A stretch of DNA of 64,000 nucleotides, taken from assembly GCA_963728195.1 (NCBI GenBank), contig CAVSIX010000008.1, positions 1-64,000 on the forward strand, written 5' to 3'. Position numbers and translations under genes: made by a program. The stretch comes from Sva-07 sp963728195 (GTDB lineage Bacteria > Actinomycetota > Acidimicrobiia > Acidimicrobiales > Ilumatobacteraceae). Positions 7,832 through 16,433 of the stretch are shown here, in pieces. Within the stretch, counting starts at the first letter, position 1; the number at the start of each line of letters is the position of its first letter. The notes beneath the pieces were generated by a model. It ran no database searches. It saw only the letters and a program-made list of their open reading frames with translations, and was not told where the DNA came from.

Positions 7832-8309
7832 GTGCTGAACACCAAGGTATGGGAGCGGGCGTGCGGACTGGCGCGCACGGTCGTTGAAGGGGTCCGCGTT
7901 GATGACACCGACGGCTCGATCGTGGTGCCGGTGCGACCGAACGCGAGGGCTCGTGGCCGGTGCGGGCACTGCAATCGTCGAGCGCCCCGCTCTGACCGTG
8001 GCGATGGTCGGCGTCGGTGGCGTGCGCTGGATGCGGGCACGACGGCATCGCGCCTACCTCCTCGAGTAGGGACCGAGGTTCGTGTTCGCCGTCAAGGCCG
8101 ATGCTGGCAAACAGGCTCTGGATCGGTGGTTGTCATGGGCACGCCGATCCCGCATGCCGGCCTTCGTCGAGCTCGCCCGCAAGATCGTGAAGCACCGCGC
8201 GGCGATCGATCACGCCCTCGACTCGGGGCTCTCCAACGCCCTCATCGAGTCGACCGATTCTGTGCGGGTGCCAGCGGCCCATCCCGGGACTGGCCCTCGT
8301 CTGCTGTGA
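7832..8309 (+). mobile_element. ISL3-family transposase remnant
   Basis: The N-terminal zinc-binding region of an ISL3-family transposase starts at GTG 7832 (LNTKVWERACGLARTVVEGV, then CGHCNRRAPRSDRGDGRRRW and RALDAGTT), with an AGGAAGG ribosome site. The frame is then lost. A C-terminal piece at about 8100-8265 reads LDRWLSWARRSRMPAFVELA and KHRAAIDHALDSGLSNALIE, the end of the DDE domain, but the whole catalytic centre is missing. The element has therefore lost about 800 bases internally and cannot transpose. Its terminal inverted repeats were not identified. Confidence 0.75.
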
Positions 8310-8315
8310 TGGTGG

Positions 8316-9296
8316 CTACTCGGTTGCGTCGCGTATTGCGTCGATCACCAACCCGATGGTCTGCTCACCCGCTCGTCCGGTCGGTTGTTCGACCGTTCCG
8401 TATCGCTCGGGTGGGAAGAAGACCATCGCTCCGTGGTCGGCGTCGGCGACCTCTGTGTAGCGCACCTCGTAGCCAGCGTCCTCGAACGGAGCGATCGCGT
8501 CAACCGATTCCGAGGGGTCGCACGCCGTGTCGAGTTCTCCAGCGACGAGAAGGAGAGAAGCCTCCGTGTTGTCCCAACCCATCCCGGAGGGGTCGATCGG
8601 CGCGGAGTCGCCGTCCCAGCTCGTGTAGCAACCTGCGATCGATACGATCACGTCGGGTCGCTCCGCGTCGAGCGCACAGCCCTGTGCGAGCGCCCGCAGT
8701 CCTGTCGCTTGCTCGTCGAGACCCGAGAAGAACGCCGTCACTGCACCGTACGACCAGCCGATCACCGTCACCGGCCGGTCGACGTCACCTCCGAAGTCGG
8801 CGGCGTTCGTCATCGCGTGGTCGTATCCGCACTCCACGTCGTTCACGGAGGTCTCGGGCGTGCTCGTGCGAATGTCGGGCACGAAGACGACGAGACCCTC
8901 TCGTGCGAGTGCGTTCGCGAAGCCGTCCATGTCGTGGCGGTCGTTCGCGAGGCCGTGCAAGACGTAGACGACCGGGAGGCCCGCTGCGTCGCTCGGTGAG
9001 AAGACCGAGATGTCCTGCGTGTGCTCGCCGCGAATGGTCGTCATCGAGACCGTCGGCGTCGCGACTCGCTGCCCGGTGCGTGCGGTGCTCGATTCGGGTG
9101 GCGAGGCGTCCGTGGTTTGGTGCATGGGGTCAGCGCTCGACTCGACGGTCGCCGATTCGTCGGACGACGTGACGCCACCGCCGCTGCCACACGCTGCGAG
9201 GATCATCGCAGCGGTCGACAGCAGCGTCGCTCGGGGTGTCCGCCGGTGGAGTCGCGTCCGCTTGGCAGGGGTGGTTCGGGTGGCTCGGTTGGTCAT
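8316..9296 (-). CDS. Lipoprotein alpha/beta hydrolase
   Basis: 326-residue exported hydrolase. I chose ATG 9296 because it gives a basic N-terminus, a short hydrophobic core and the lipobox LAAC, so the protein should be lipid-anchored outside the membrane. The hydrolase core shows VVYVLHGLANDRHD (oxyanion region), the nucleophile elbow GWSYGAV, an acid residue in GELDTACDPS and histidine in DADHGAMVFF. The fold resembles the chlorophyllase/cutinase-like group that acts on small esters; the substrate is unknown. It is divergent from the repeat protein at 9424, with a shared 127-base promoter region. Confidence 0.85.
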   Translation of the reverse strand: MTNRATRTTPAKRTRLHRRTPRATLLSTAAMILAACGSGGGVTSSDESATVESSADPMHQTTDASPPESSTARTGQRVATPTVSMTTIRGEHTQDISVFSPSDAAGLPVVYVLHGLANDRHDMDGFANALAREGLVVFVPDIRTSTPETSVNDVECGYDHAMTNAADFGGDVDRPVTVIGWSYGAVTAFFSGLDEQATGLRALAQGCALDAERPDVIVSIAGCYTSWDGDSAPIDPSGMGWDNTEASLLLVAGELDTACDPSESVDAIAPFEDAGYEVRYTEVADADHGAMVFFPPERYGTVEQPTGRAGEQTIGLVIDAIRDATE

Positions 9297-9423
9297 GTTG
9301 TCACTCTGGACCCATCCACTTCTGCCTGACCTTGGTCGACCGATTCGGCCGCGCTTCAGTGCACGTAAGCCCCACCGAGGTCCGTCGAAGTTGCCGCGAA
9401 GTCGGCTCGTCGAGGTTGGCGAC

Positions 9424-9969
9424 ATGACAAACCAACTGACACACACCGACATCGACACCACCACGACGCTTACTCGGACGCCGTTGCCGCTCCCGACGAG
9501 TCCGTTCGTGAACGGCGAACAGCCGGAGCGGCCCGCCGGGAAGGGACGTCGTTGGATGCTCGTCGTCGGCGGCATCGCCTTGGCAGCGACCGCTGCCGTC
9601 GGGGTCGTCGTCGCCGGCAACGACACCTCCGACACCGTCGAGCCGGCAACCAACCAGCGATCAGCTTCAGCGATCATCCAGGGTGAGATCGACGCTGCGC
9701 TCGCCGAGCGCAACCCCGCCGACGCCATGGTCGTTCAGCAGCCGGCGTATCTCATCGTCCAGAACGAGATCGACGCCGCGATGGCGGAACTCGATGGCGA
9801 GATCGACGAGCAGCGGCCGACAGCGCAGATCGTCCAGGACGAGATCGACGCGGCACTCGCCGAGGCTGCTGTGACTGTGGAGACCGACGATCTGCGGCCC
9901 GCCTATCTCATCGTGCAGGACGAGATCGATGCCGCACTGGCGGCACGCACCGAGACGTCCGCCAACTGA
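9424..9969 (+). CDS. Membrane-anchored protein with four peptide repeats
   Basis: 181-residue protein not assigned to a family. A Thr-rich cytoplasmic N-terminus is followed by one hydrophobic span (about residues 43-66, WMLVVGGIALAATAAVGVVV). The outer part is built from four copies of a unit like xxLIVQDEIDAALAE: SAIIQGEIDAALAE, YLIVQNEIDAAMAE, AQIVQDEIDAALAE and YLIVQDEIDAALAA, spaced about 23-30 residues. Each unit looks like an amphipathic acidic helix. I chose ATG 9424 because it gives this topology. It lies 123 bases upstream of the giant sensor gene in the same direction and could be its partner. Function is unknown. Confidence 0.75.
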   Translation: MTNQLTHTDIDTTTTLTRTPLPLPTSPFVNGEQPERPAGKGRRWMLVVGGIALAATAAVGVVVAGNDTSDTVEPATNQRSASAIIQGEIDAALAERNPADAMVVQQPAYLIVQNEIDAAMAELDGEIDEQRPTAQIVQDEIDAALAEAAVTVETDDLRPAYLIVQDEIDAALAARTETSAN

Positions 9970-10011
9970 GACCACCGGCTTCCGAAGTGCGAGCTGAACA
10001 GGGGCGATGTG

Positions 10012-10032
10012 GACTTATGTCGCTCCTAAGTC
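10012..10032. promoter_or_regulatory. Inverted repeat upstream of the giant regulator
   Basis: GACTTA (10012-10017) and TAAGTC (10027-10032) form an inverted repeat with a nine-base spacer, 60 bases before the ATG at 10093. Its place suggests an operator or autoregulatory site for the BTAD protein; no experiment or second site supports this. Confidence 0.35.
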
Positions 10033-10092
10033 AAACGTGGGAGTCTGTGCCCGGTCGGCGAATCGTCTGGACTGGAGGCAGGGAGAGATCTG

Positions 10093-13000
10093 ATGGAGTT
10101 TCGAGTACTGGGCAAGTTGACGGTCGAGCGTGACGGGGTCGTGGTCGATCTCGGAGCGTTCCGCCAGCGAGCCCTGCTCGGTCTGCTCCTCAGCGCACCG
10201 AACCAGGTGTGGTCCACCGATCAGATCATCGACGGCCTCTGGGGTGACGAAGCCACCGGCGACAAGCAGAATGCGCTCTGGGTGTACGTGTCCGGGCTAC
10301 GCAAGGCGTTGGAACCGGATCGGCCGAAGCGCACCGACGGCTCGGTGATTCTGACGAGGGCGCCGGGCTACCTGGCCGAGATCGCCCCGGAGTCGCTCGA
10401 CTCGATTCGTTTCGAGCGGCTCTTCATGGAAGGCCGGGCGCTTGTCGAGACCGATCCGGCGGCAGCGTCGATCGTGCTCAGTGAAGCACTGGCGTTGTGG
10501 CGGGGGCGGGCGTTCGAGGACTTCACGTATGAGCCGTTCGCCCAGACCGAGATCACCCGGCTCGAAGAGCTGCGGCTCGAGGCGGTGAGTGCCCGTCTCG
10601 GTGCTGACTTGGCGTGTGGCCGATCCCGTGAGCTGGTGTCGGAGCTGGAGTCGCTCGTCCGTCAGCATCCGCTGCGCGAGGAACTGACAGGGCAGCTGAT
10701 GCTCGCGTTGTATCGGTCGGGTCGACAGGCCGAGGCACTGCGCTCGTACACGTCGCTCAAGGCGCGACTCGTCGAGGAGCTGGGCGTCGACCCGTCGGCG
10801 GCACTTCGGCGCCTGAACGATCAGATGATCTCGGGCGACGAGTCGCTCGATGCGCCCCGCCTTGCGGAGGCATCGACGGGCGTGTCGCCGGGTTTGTCGG
10901 TGCGTGGGTACGAACTGCGTGAGGAGCTCGGTGCCGGCGACTTCGGCGTGGCGTATCGGGCGTATCAGCCAGCGGTCGGTCGTGAGGTGGCGATCAAGGT
11001 GATCCGCCCGGAACTCGCGAACGACCCGACGTTCATTCGCCGGTTCGAGGCCGAAGCCCGTCTCGTCGCCCGGTTGGAGCATCCGCACATCGTGCCGCTC
11101 TACGACTTCTGGCGCGAGCCCGATGCGGCGTATCTGGTGATGCGGTTGATGAAGGGTGGCACGCTCGCCGATCGCCTCGAGGTCGGCGCCCTCTCGCCGG
11201 TACAGGCGTCAGCGATCGTCGATCAACTCGCCGGTGCGCTCCACACGGCACATCGCAGCGGCGTGATCCACCGCGATCTCAAACCGACGAACGTCTTGAT
11301 CGACGATGACGGCAATGCGTACCTCTCCGACTTCGGTATCGCAGTCGGTGACGACGCCGGCCCTTCCGGCGACGTGCTGCGCTCGATGTCGCTCAGTGCC
11401 CCCTATGCATCACCCGAACAGCTCGATGGTGGGCTGGTCGAGTCGTCGTCGGATGTATTCAGTCTCGGCGTGGTGATGGCGCAGGCACTCACCGGCCTGC
11501 ACGGCGACGTCGAACAGATTCGAGGGGCCCTGTCGGCGGAGGCACGACCGGTGATCGACCGAGCCACGGCAACCGAATCGGCCGAGCGAGGTGACGTCGT
11601 GTCGTTCGCAGTCGACCTGCAGCGTTCGCTCACCGGCGAGAACCCCGCGCCGAGCAACGAACGAATCGAGCTCGTCAACCCGTACAAGGGACTCCGCGCC
11701 TTCGGTGGCTCGGACGCCGGCGACTTCTTCGGGCGCGAGCGCCTGATCGATCGGCTCATCGCGCAACTCGGGTCCAGTGGCGTTCGCGGCCGGTTCGTGG
11801 CCGTGGTCGGCCCCAGTGGTGCCGGCAAGTCGAGCGCCGTGAAGGCGGGGCTGCTCCCTGCGCTGCGAGGCGGCGCACTGCCCGACTCGCAGCGCTGGTT
11901 CGTCGTGGAGATGACGCCGGCGCCACATCCGTTCGAATCGCTCGAAGACGCCCTCCTCAGCGTGGCGGTCAACCCGCCGGCATCGCTGTTGGAGTTGCTC
12001 GTCGGTGGCGAGTCAGGGCTCGAGAAGGCCGTCGACGCAGTCCTCCCTGTCGATGGTTCTCAGGTCCTGCTCGTCATCGACCAGTTCGAGGAGCTGTTCA
12101 CCCAGGTGTCGCCTGCGATCGCCAAGCAGTTCCTCGACACCCTCGCCCACGCGGTGAGCGCACCACACAGCCGCCTGCGGGTGGTGCTGACGCTGCGCGC
12201 CGATTTCTACGACCGGCCGCTCGGCCACAGCGGCATCGGCGAACTGTTGCACGACGGCACGCAGGTGATCACGCCGATGACCCCCGAGCAGTTGGAGCGT
12301 GCCGTCACGGGCCCGGTCGAGCGGATGGGTGTGGTGTTCGAACCGGCCGTGGTGGCCGAACTCGTCCGCGAGATGGTGGACCGTGCCGGTGCGCTGCCGC
12401 TGCTGCAGTACACGTTGACCGAGCTGTTCGACCGGCGTCAGGGCAACCGCATCACCAGCACCGCCTACGCGGAGCTCGGCGGTGTGTCAGGCGCGCTCGT
12501 GCAGCGGGCCGACGGGCTGCTCGCCGGGCTGGACCCGAGCGCTGCCGACGCGGCCCGCCAGGTGTTCCTCCGTCTCGTCACCCTCGGCGACGGCGACGGC
12601 CAGAACGACACGCGCCGGCGCATCCTGCAGAGTGAGCTCGACGACCTTGGGCTCGACCGCAACGACCTCCGAGCCGTTCGCGACACTTTCGGCCGACACC
12701 GGCTCCTCAGCTTCGATCGCGACCCGGTCACCCGTGGGCCGACCGTCGAGATCTCCCACGAGGCACTGCTCACCGAGTGGACGCAACTCCACGACTGGAT
12801 CGAAGCGGCCCGCGACGACGTGCGCAAGCAGCGCAGGCTCGCAGAAGCGATGCGCGAGTGGCAGACGGCCGGGGAGAGCGACGGCTATCTGCTGCGCGAT
12901 GGCCGACTCGACCAGCTCGACGCATGGGCCCGCGCCACCACGCTCTCACTCTCGGCACCCGAGCAAGCATTCCTCGACCGGAGCCGAGAAGCGCGCGACC

Positions 13001-14973
13001 GGAACGCAAACGAAGAGTTGGCTCGGGAGCAACGCGTCGCGGAGGCCGAGCGCGAAGCGGGCAAGCGGCGCCGACAACTCATCGGCGCCGGTGCTCTCGG
13101 ATTGCTTGTCGCGGCGCTCGCCGTGTTCAGCATCAGCCAGTGGCTCGCCGCCTCCGATGCGCGCGACGAGGCGTCGGACGCTCGCGACGAAGCGGAGGCA
13201 GCTCGCGACGCGAATCAGAGCATCGTCGTGTCCGAACAGTTCCGAACTGCGTCCGAAGCCGCACTCACACGCGACCCGGAACTCGCACTGCTCTTCGCCA
13301 TAGAAGCTGTTCGCTCCACCACCGACCTCGGCTATGCCACCGAAGAATCCGTCGACTCGCTGCACTGGGCGCTCCAACAACAAGGGGTGGCGTACCCCGT
13401 CGGGGCCGACGCCACAGCCACCATCCGATCCGGGCCCACCGGGCTGACCGGCGTGTTTCCACTCCCTCCCGCCGAGCTGGTCACACTGGCCGAGTCGTCC
13501 ACCGCGCGGCGCCTGACGCCCGAGGAGTGTCTGCTCGGGAGTGAGCTCGGCTGCCCCGAACCCGCGCCGATCGATCCCGACCTCCCACTCCGATTCGGGC
13601 TGGAGAACTACGTCGTCAATATTCCCGAAGTACTCCCTGGTGTACCGGCGTTCGGTGAGGGCGAGCTCGCCGGCACGCGAGTGACCCTCGCCATCGCGTC
13701 GACCGTCGGGCTCAACGAAGGGGTCCAGGCCGAGGTCGACCGGTTCACCGAGATCACGGGCATCGAGGTGGAGCTGGTGCCCAACCTCGGTTTCGACATC
13801 ACTCGGCTCATCGCCACGGGTGGGCTGACCTCGGCTCCCGATGTCGTCGGCTTCTTCTCGCCGCCGCCGCCGTGGGCGGAAGGTCGTGCGGTCGACCTGT
13901 CCACCTACCTCGACGTCGAGACCCTCCGCTCCGACTTCGGCGACCACCTCGTCGATGCAGCGACGTCCGATGCAGGCGAGCTCGAGAGCGTCGTGATGCA
14001 GACGAACCCGACCGGGCTCGTGTTCTACCCCAAGCAACGGTTCGATGCAGCCGGCTACACGGTGCCGTCGACCTGGGACGAGCTCGTCGAACTGTCGAGC
14101 CAGATGGTCGCCGACGGTCATGAGCCCTGGTGCTTCAACTGGGAGGCGGGGTTTGCCAGCGGGTTCGCCGGCGGGGACTTCCTCGATGAACTCATCCTCC
14201 GCGTCGCCGGCACGGAGGTCTTCGACGGATGGGCCGCCGGCGAGATCACGTTCGACGATCCGCGCATCGTGGAAGCCGCTCAGCTCGGCGAGGAGCTGCT
14301 CTTCGGCCCAGGCTTCGTCGCTGGCGGAACCGACTCGATCAGATCGTCACCCTGGCAGTTTGCGACGCTTCGGATGCTGGACGAGAACCCACTTCCCGAC
14401 GACATCGGCCCCCCGTGCTGGCTCTCGCACGGTTCGTCACAGCTCGTCGACATCCTCGGTCCGCCCGAGGATCCGCGTTCTGGTGAGTTGGGTGAAGACG
14501 TCGATTACTTCGTGCTCCCACCGCTCGAAGCCGGCGACACGCCACCGATCAGCGCCGGCATCATCCGAGCGACGATGTTGACCGACCGGCCCGAGGTTCG
14601 GGCCTTGATAGCGTTCATCGCGAGCCCCAGTTGGGGAGAAGTCTGGGCGGGCGTCGACTCGATCGGAGAGACGTTCTTCTCGTTGAACCGTCGGTTCGAT
14701 ACGGCGGCGTACAACGGGCAGCGAGCGCAGCCGAACGTCGACGTTCGGGTGCGAATCCACGAGGAGAACATCCAGGCTCTGAACGACGGTAGGTGGCGCA
14801 TCGGCGCCTCCGATCTGATGCCGCTCGAGTTCTCGACGTGGACCGACGAGTACGTCCCCGGCCCGTTCTGGCAGGGGATGATCGACTGGGCCGACCAGAC
14901 CAAGCCGATCGAGGAGATCCTCGCCGACATCCAGGCGGCCCGCGAATCGTTCGACGCTCAGCAAGCCGAATGA
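10093..14973 (+). CDS. BTAD regulator - Ser/Thr kinase - NTPase - transmembrane - solute-binding-protein fusion
   Basis: 1626-residue protein. Residues 1-250 are a winged-helix DNA-binding domain plus BTAD helices of the SARP/AfsR type (EFRVLGKLTVERDGVVVDLG at the start). A Hanks-type kinase follows at about 273-530 with GAGDFGVAY, VAIK (Lys302), HRDLKPTN (Asp395) and SDFG (Asp413), so it should be active. An nSTAND1-like NTPase follows with Walker A GPSGAGKSS (573-581) and Walker B LLVIDQFEELF. A coiled-coil linker leads to one membrane span (about 996-1018). The last part, about 1185-1620, resembles extracellular family-1 sugar-binding proteins (ABC-type), for example VPSTWDELVELSSQMV. GGGAGAG precedes the ATG. 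I infer a ligand sensor tethered to its own DNA-binding domain. There is no ABC permease nearby. Confidence 0.88.
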   Translation: MEFRVLGKLTVERDGVVVDLGAFRQRALLGLLLSAPNQVWSTDQIIDGLWGDEATGDKQNALWVYVSGLRKALEPDRPKRTDGSVILTRAPGYLAEIAPESLDSIRFERLFMEGRALVETDPAAASIVLSEALALWRGRAFEDFTYEPFAQTEITRLEELRLEAVSARLGADLACGRSRELVSELESLVRQHPLREELTGQLMLALYRSGRQAEALRSYTSLKARLVEELGVDPSAALRRLNDQMISGDESLDAPRLAEASTGVSPGLSVRGYELREELGAGDFGVAYRAYQPAVGREVAIKVIRPELANDPTFIRRFEAEARLVARLEHPHIVPLYDFWREPDAAYLVMRLMKGGTLADRLEVGALSPVQASAIVDQLAGALHTAHRSGVIHRDLKPTNVLIDDDGNAYLSDFGIAVGDDAGPSGDVLRSMSLSAPYASPEQLDGGLVESSSDVFSLGVVMAQALTGLHGDVEQIRGALSAEARPVIDRATATESAERGDVVSFAVDLQRSLTGENPAPSNERIELVNPYKGLRAFGGSDAGDFFGRERLIDRLIAQLGSSGVRGRFVAVVGPSGAGKSSAVKAGLLPALRGGALPDSQRWFVVEMTPAPHPFESLEDALLSVAVNPPASLLELLVGGESGLEKAVDAVLPVDGSQVLLVIDQFEELFTQVSPAIAKQFLDTLAHAVSAPHSRLRVVLTLRADFYDRPLGHSGIGELLHDGTQVITPMTPEQLERAVTGPVERMGVVFEPAVVAELVREMVDRAGALPLLQYTLTELFDRRQGNRITSTAYAELGGVSGALVQRADGLLAGLDPSAADAARQVFLRLVTLGDGDGQNDTRRRILQSELDDLGLDRNDLRAVRDTFGRHRLLSFDRDPVTRGPTVEISHEALLTEWTQLHDWIEAARDDVRKQRRLAEAMREWQTAGESDGYLLRDGRLDQLDAWARATTLSLSAPEQAFLDRSREARDRNANEELAREQRVAEAEREAGKRRRQLIGAGALGLLVAALAVFSISQWLAASDARDEASDARDEAEAARDANQSIVVSEQFRTASEAALTRDPELALLFAIEAVRSTTDLGYATEESVDSLHWALQQQGVAYPVGADATATIRSGPTGLTGVFPLPPAELVTLAESSTARRLTPEECLLGSELGCPEPAPIDPDLPLRFGLENYVVNIPEVLPGVPAFGEGELAGTRVTLAIASTVGLNEGVQAEVDRFTEITGIEVELVPNLGFDITRLIATGGLTSAPDVVGFFSPPPPWAEGRAVDLSTYLDVETLRSDFGDHLVDAATSDAGELESVVMQTNPTGLVFYPKQRFDAAGYTVPSTWDELVELSSQMVADGHEPWCFNWEAGFASGFAGGDFLDELILRVAGTEVFDGWAAGEITFDDPRIVEAAQLGEELLFGPGFVAGGTDSIRSSPWQFATLRMLDENPLPDDIGPPCWLSHGSSQLVDILGPPEDPRSGELGEDVDYFVLPPLEAGDTPPISAGIIRATMLTDRPEVRALIAFIASPSWGEVWAGVDSIGETFFSLNRRFDTAAYNGQRAQPNVDVRVRIHEENIQALNDGRWRIGASDLMPLEFSTWTDEYVPGPFWQGMIDWADQTKPIEEILADIQAARESFDAQQAE

Positions 14974-15016
14974 CAGGGCGATCGGGGGAGCCAGCCGCCA
15001 GCCATCATCGCCTTGG

Positions 15017-15474
15017 GCCGTCGCTGAGACTGAGCGAAGCCGATCGAGATGACGAACGGTCCGAGGCATTCGAGGCGCTGGCTCGACTGCTGCGCAACAT
15101 GATGATGCACAGTCCAGGCGGCTTGGAGCAGACGGTTGCCGACGTGTTTCCGTGGGCGACGTTGCTCCCGAAGGGCGATCGACGTGTGTTCGTCGACGAG
15201 TTGACGACGACGTTGATGGCGGTTGCCGGTCTCGAGAACTACGCACCTGTTGGGCAACTGCTCCGCGAGTGCCACCGGCCAAGGGCGGCTGGGACCTCCG
15301 GTTCGCAACCAATGACGCTGTGAAGGGGTGGGAGCAGATCTGCTCGGCGGCTGCGTCCAACGCCCGCACCGGCGGCCGGCTGAATACGTTGCCTGACCAG
15401 GCTAAACGCGACGAGACGGTACTTGACGTGATGTCCAGATACCGGAGTTCAATTCCACCCCTCCGACACCAGGC
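15017..15474 (+). repeat. Internally deleted copy of the 5.5-6.5 kb toxin-antitoxin/tRNA-like block
   Basis: Three segments are joined. 15017-15271 matches 5512-5767 (antitoxin middle), 15272-15371 matches 5900-5999 (toxin start), and 15381-15474 matches 6451-6542 (tRNA-like 3' end). Identity is very high, with few substitutions. The antitoxin frame is open here across the site where copy 1 has an extra base. No complete gene remains. The copy starts about 40 bases after the stop of the giant regulator and lies in direct orientation to the first block. Confidence 0.85.
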
Positions 15475-15484
15475 TGTCGCCGTT

Positions 15485-15527
15485 CTCGTGAACTCGTACG
15501 GGAAGAGTTCCGCCACGAGTTCACGAG
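15485..15527. repeat. Long palindrome, copy 2
   Basis: CTCGTGAACTCGT (15485-15497) and ACGAGTTCACGAG (15515-15527) form a perfect 13-base stem. The inner part CGGGAA-GAG-TTCCG pairs with one bulge. It is the counterpart of 6583-6625, directly after the third tRNA-like end, but the terminator between them has been lost. Confidence 0.75.
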
Positions 15528-15811
15528 TTCGATGCGAGCCGCCGGTGACCGGTACGAGAATCTGTGTTCCGATCCTCCGACACAACGACGCCGTATTGTC
15601 CCTGCTCAGGACATGTGGACAACGTCCGTGGGGGTGCGCAGACACCTCGATCACGGCGATGTAGAGCCGTCTGGGACGACCAGCGCGATCTCCCGGTAGA
15701 GCTCGGCGGGTGGTTCGCGGACGGCGTCGTCGTGACACCGTCATGGGAACTCGTGCCCTGGTGCACCGGTGCGCACCTGCCGTACCGTCCAATCGTGACA
15801 CGGAGGTGACC
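15528..15811. other. Intergenic region before the LURP-one gene
   Basis: No coding sequence is convincing here. The stretch presumably carries the promoter of the gene at 15812; a CGGAGG ribosome site lies at 15801-15806. No clear -35/-10 pair was identified. Confidence 0.4.
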
Positions 15812-16324
15812 ATGGGACTGCGACGACATGACGACGAAGCGCATCACCGCTATCGGATGCAGCAGAAGCTGATCTCGATCGGCGACGACTACTGGATCGA
15901 GGACGACGGCGGCCACCGGGCCTACAAGGTCAACGGCAAGGCTGCTCACCTCGTCCGCGAGACCTGGAAGCTCGAGGACGAACACGGGCACACCGTCGCC
16001 AAGATCCAGGAGAAGAAGCTGTCGGTCCGCGACAAGATCAAGATCGAACTCGACGGCGGCGACGCAACCGTGAAGAAGGCGCTCGTCGGCATCCGTGATC
16101 GGTTCGAGATCGACGTCGACCACGGACACGACATGAAAGCCCACGGCAACGTCCTCGACCACGAGTACAAGATCGAGCGCCAGGGTGACACGGTCGCCGA
16201 GATCTCCAAGCGCTGGTTCCGAGTGCGCGACACCTACGGCATCGAGGTGTTCGACGAGACCGCCACACCGCTCCTCCTGGCGATCACGGTCGCGATCGAC
16301 GCCCTCGCCCACGACCTGGTCTGA
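15812..16324 (+). CDS. LURP-one-related (tubby-like) protein
   Basis: 170-residue cytoplasmic protein of the LURP-one/YxjI family, a beta-barrel related to tubby and scramblase C-terminal domains. The visible pattern is HRYRMQQKLISIGDDYWIED, then YKVNGKA, a series of repeated strand pairs such as VAKIQEKKLSVRDKIKIEL, and a C-terminal hydrophobic helix LLLAITVAIDALAHDL. Members are often cytosolic and of unknown biochemical function. I chose ATG 15812 because CGGAGG lies five bases upstream and the homology-like region starts there. It stands alone, convergent with the cyclase operon. Confidence 0.82.
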   Translation: MGLRRHDDEAHHRYRMQQKLISIGDDYWIEDDGGHRAYKVNGKAAHLVRETWKLEDEHGHTVAKIQEKKLSVRDKIKIELDGGDATVKKALVGIRDRFEIDVDHGHDMKAHGNVLDHEYKIERQGDTVAEISKRWFRVRDTYGIEVFDETATPLLLAITVAIDALAHDLV

Positions 16325-16337
16325 CCAGGTCGAGCCG

Positions 16338-16433
16338 GTTCTCACGAATCCGGGTGATCTCGTACGTGCCGACGAGTTCGAAGTTCCGGAACACGGCGGA
16401 CCCGAATGTCGATGCGTGCTCCTCGGCCCATGC
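16338..16433 (-). pseudogene. Possible C-terminal gene fragment
   Basis: On the minus strand one frame reads WAEEHASTFGSAVFRNFELV and then GTYEITRIREN, which looks like protein rather than chance sequence, but has no start and is cut off by the cyclase gene end at 16434. The family is not recognised. It may be the tail of a gene truncated by a rearrangement. Confidence 0.25.

Noticed and set aside
7832..9172. 446-codon plus-strand frame continuing from the transposase start
   Set aside because: Only the first 90 codons are transposase-like; the rest is antisense to the lipoprotein hydrolase.
14437..15813. 458-codon minus-strand frame across the end of the giant regulator and the duplicated block
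   Set aside because: It joins unrelated antisense sequence over a repeat; no motif continues through it.
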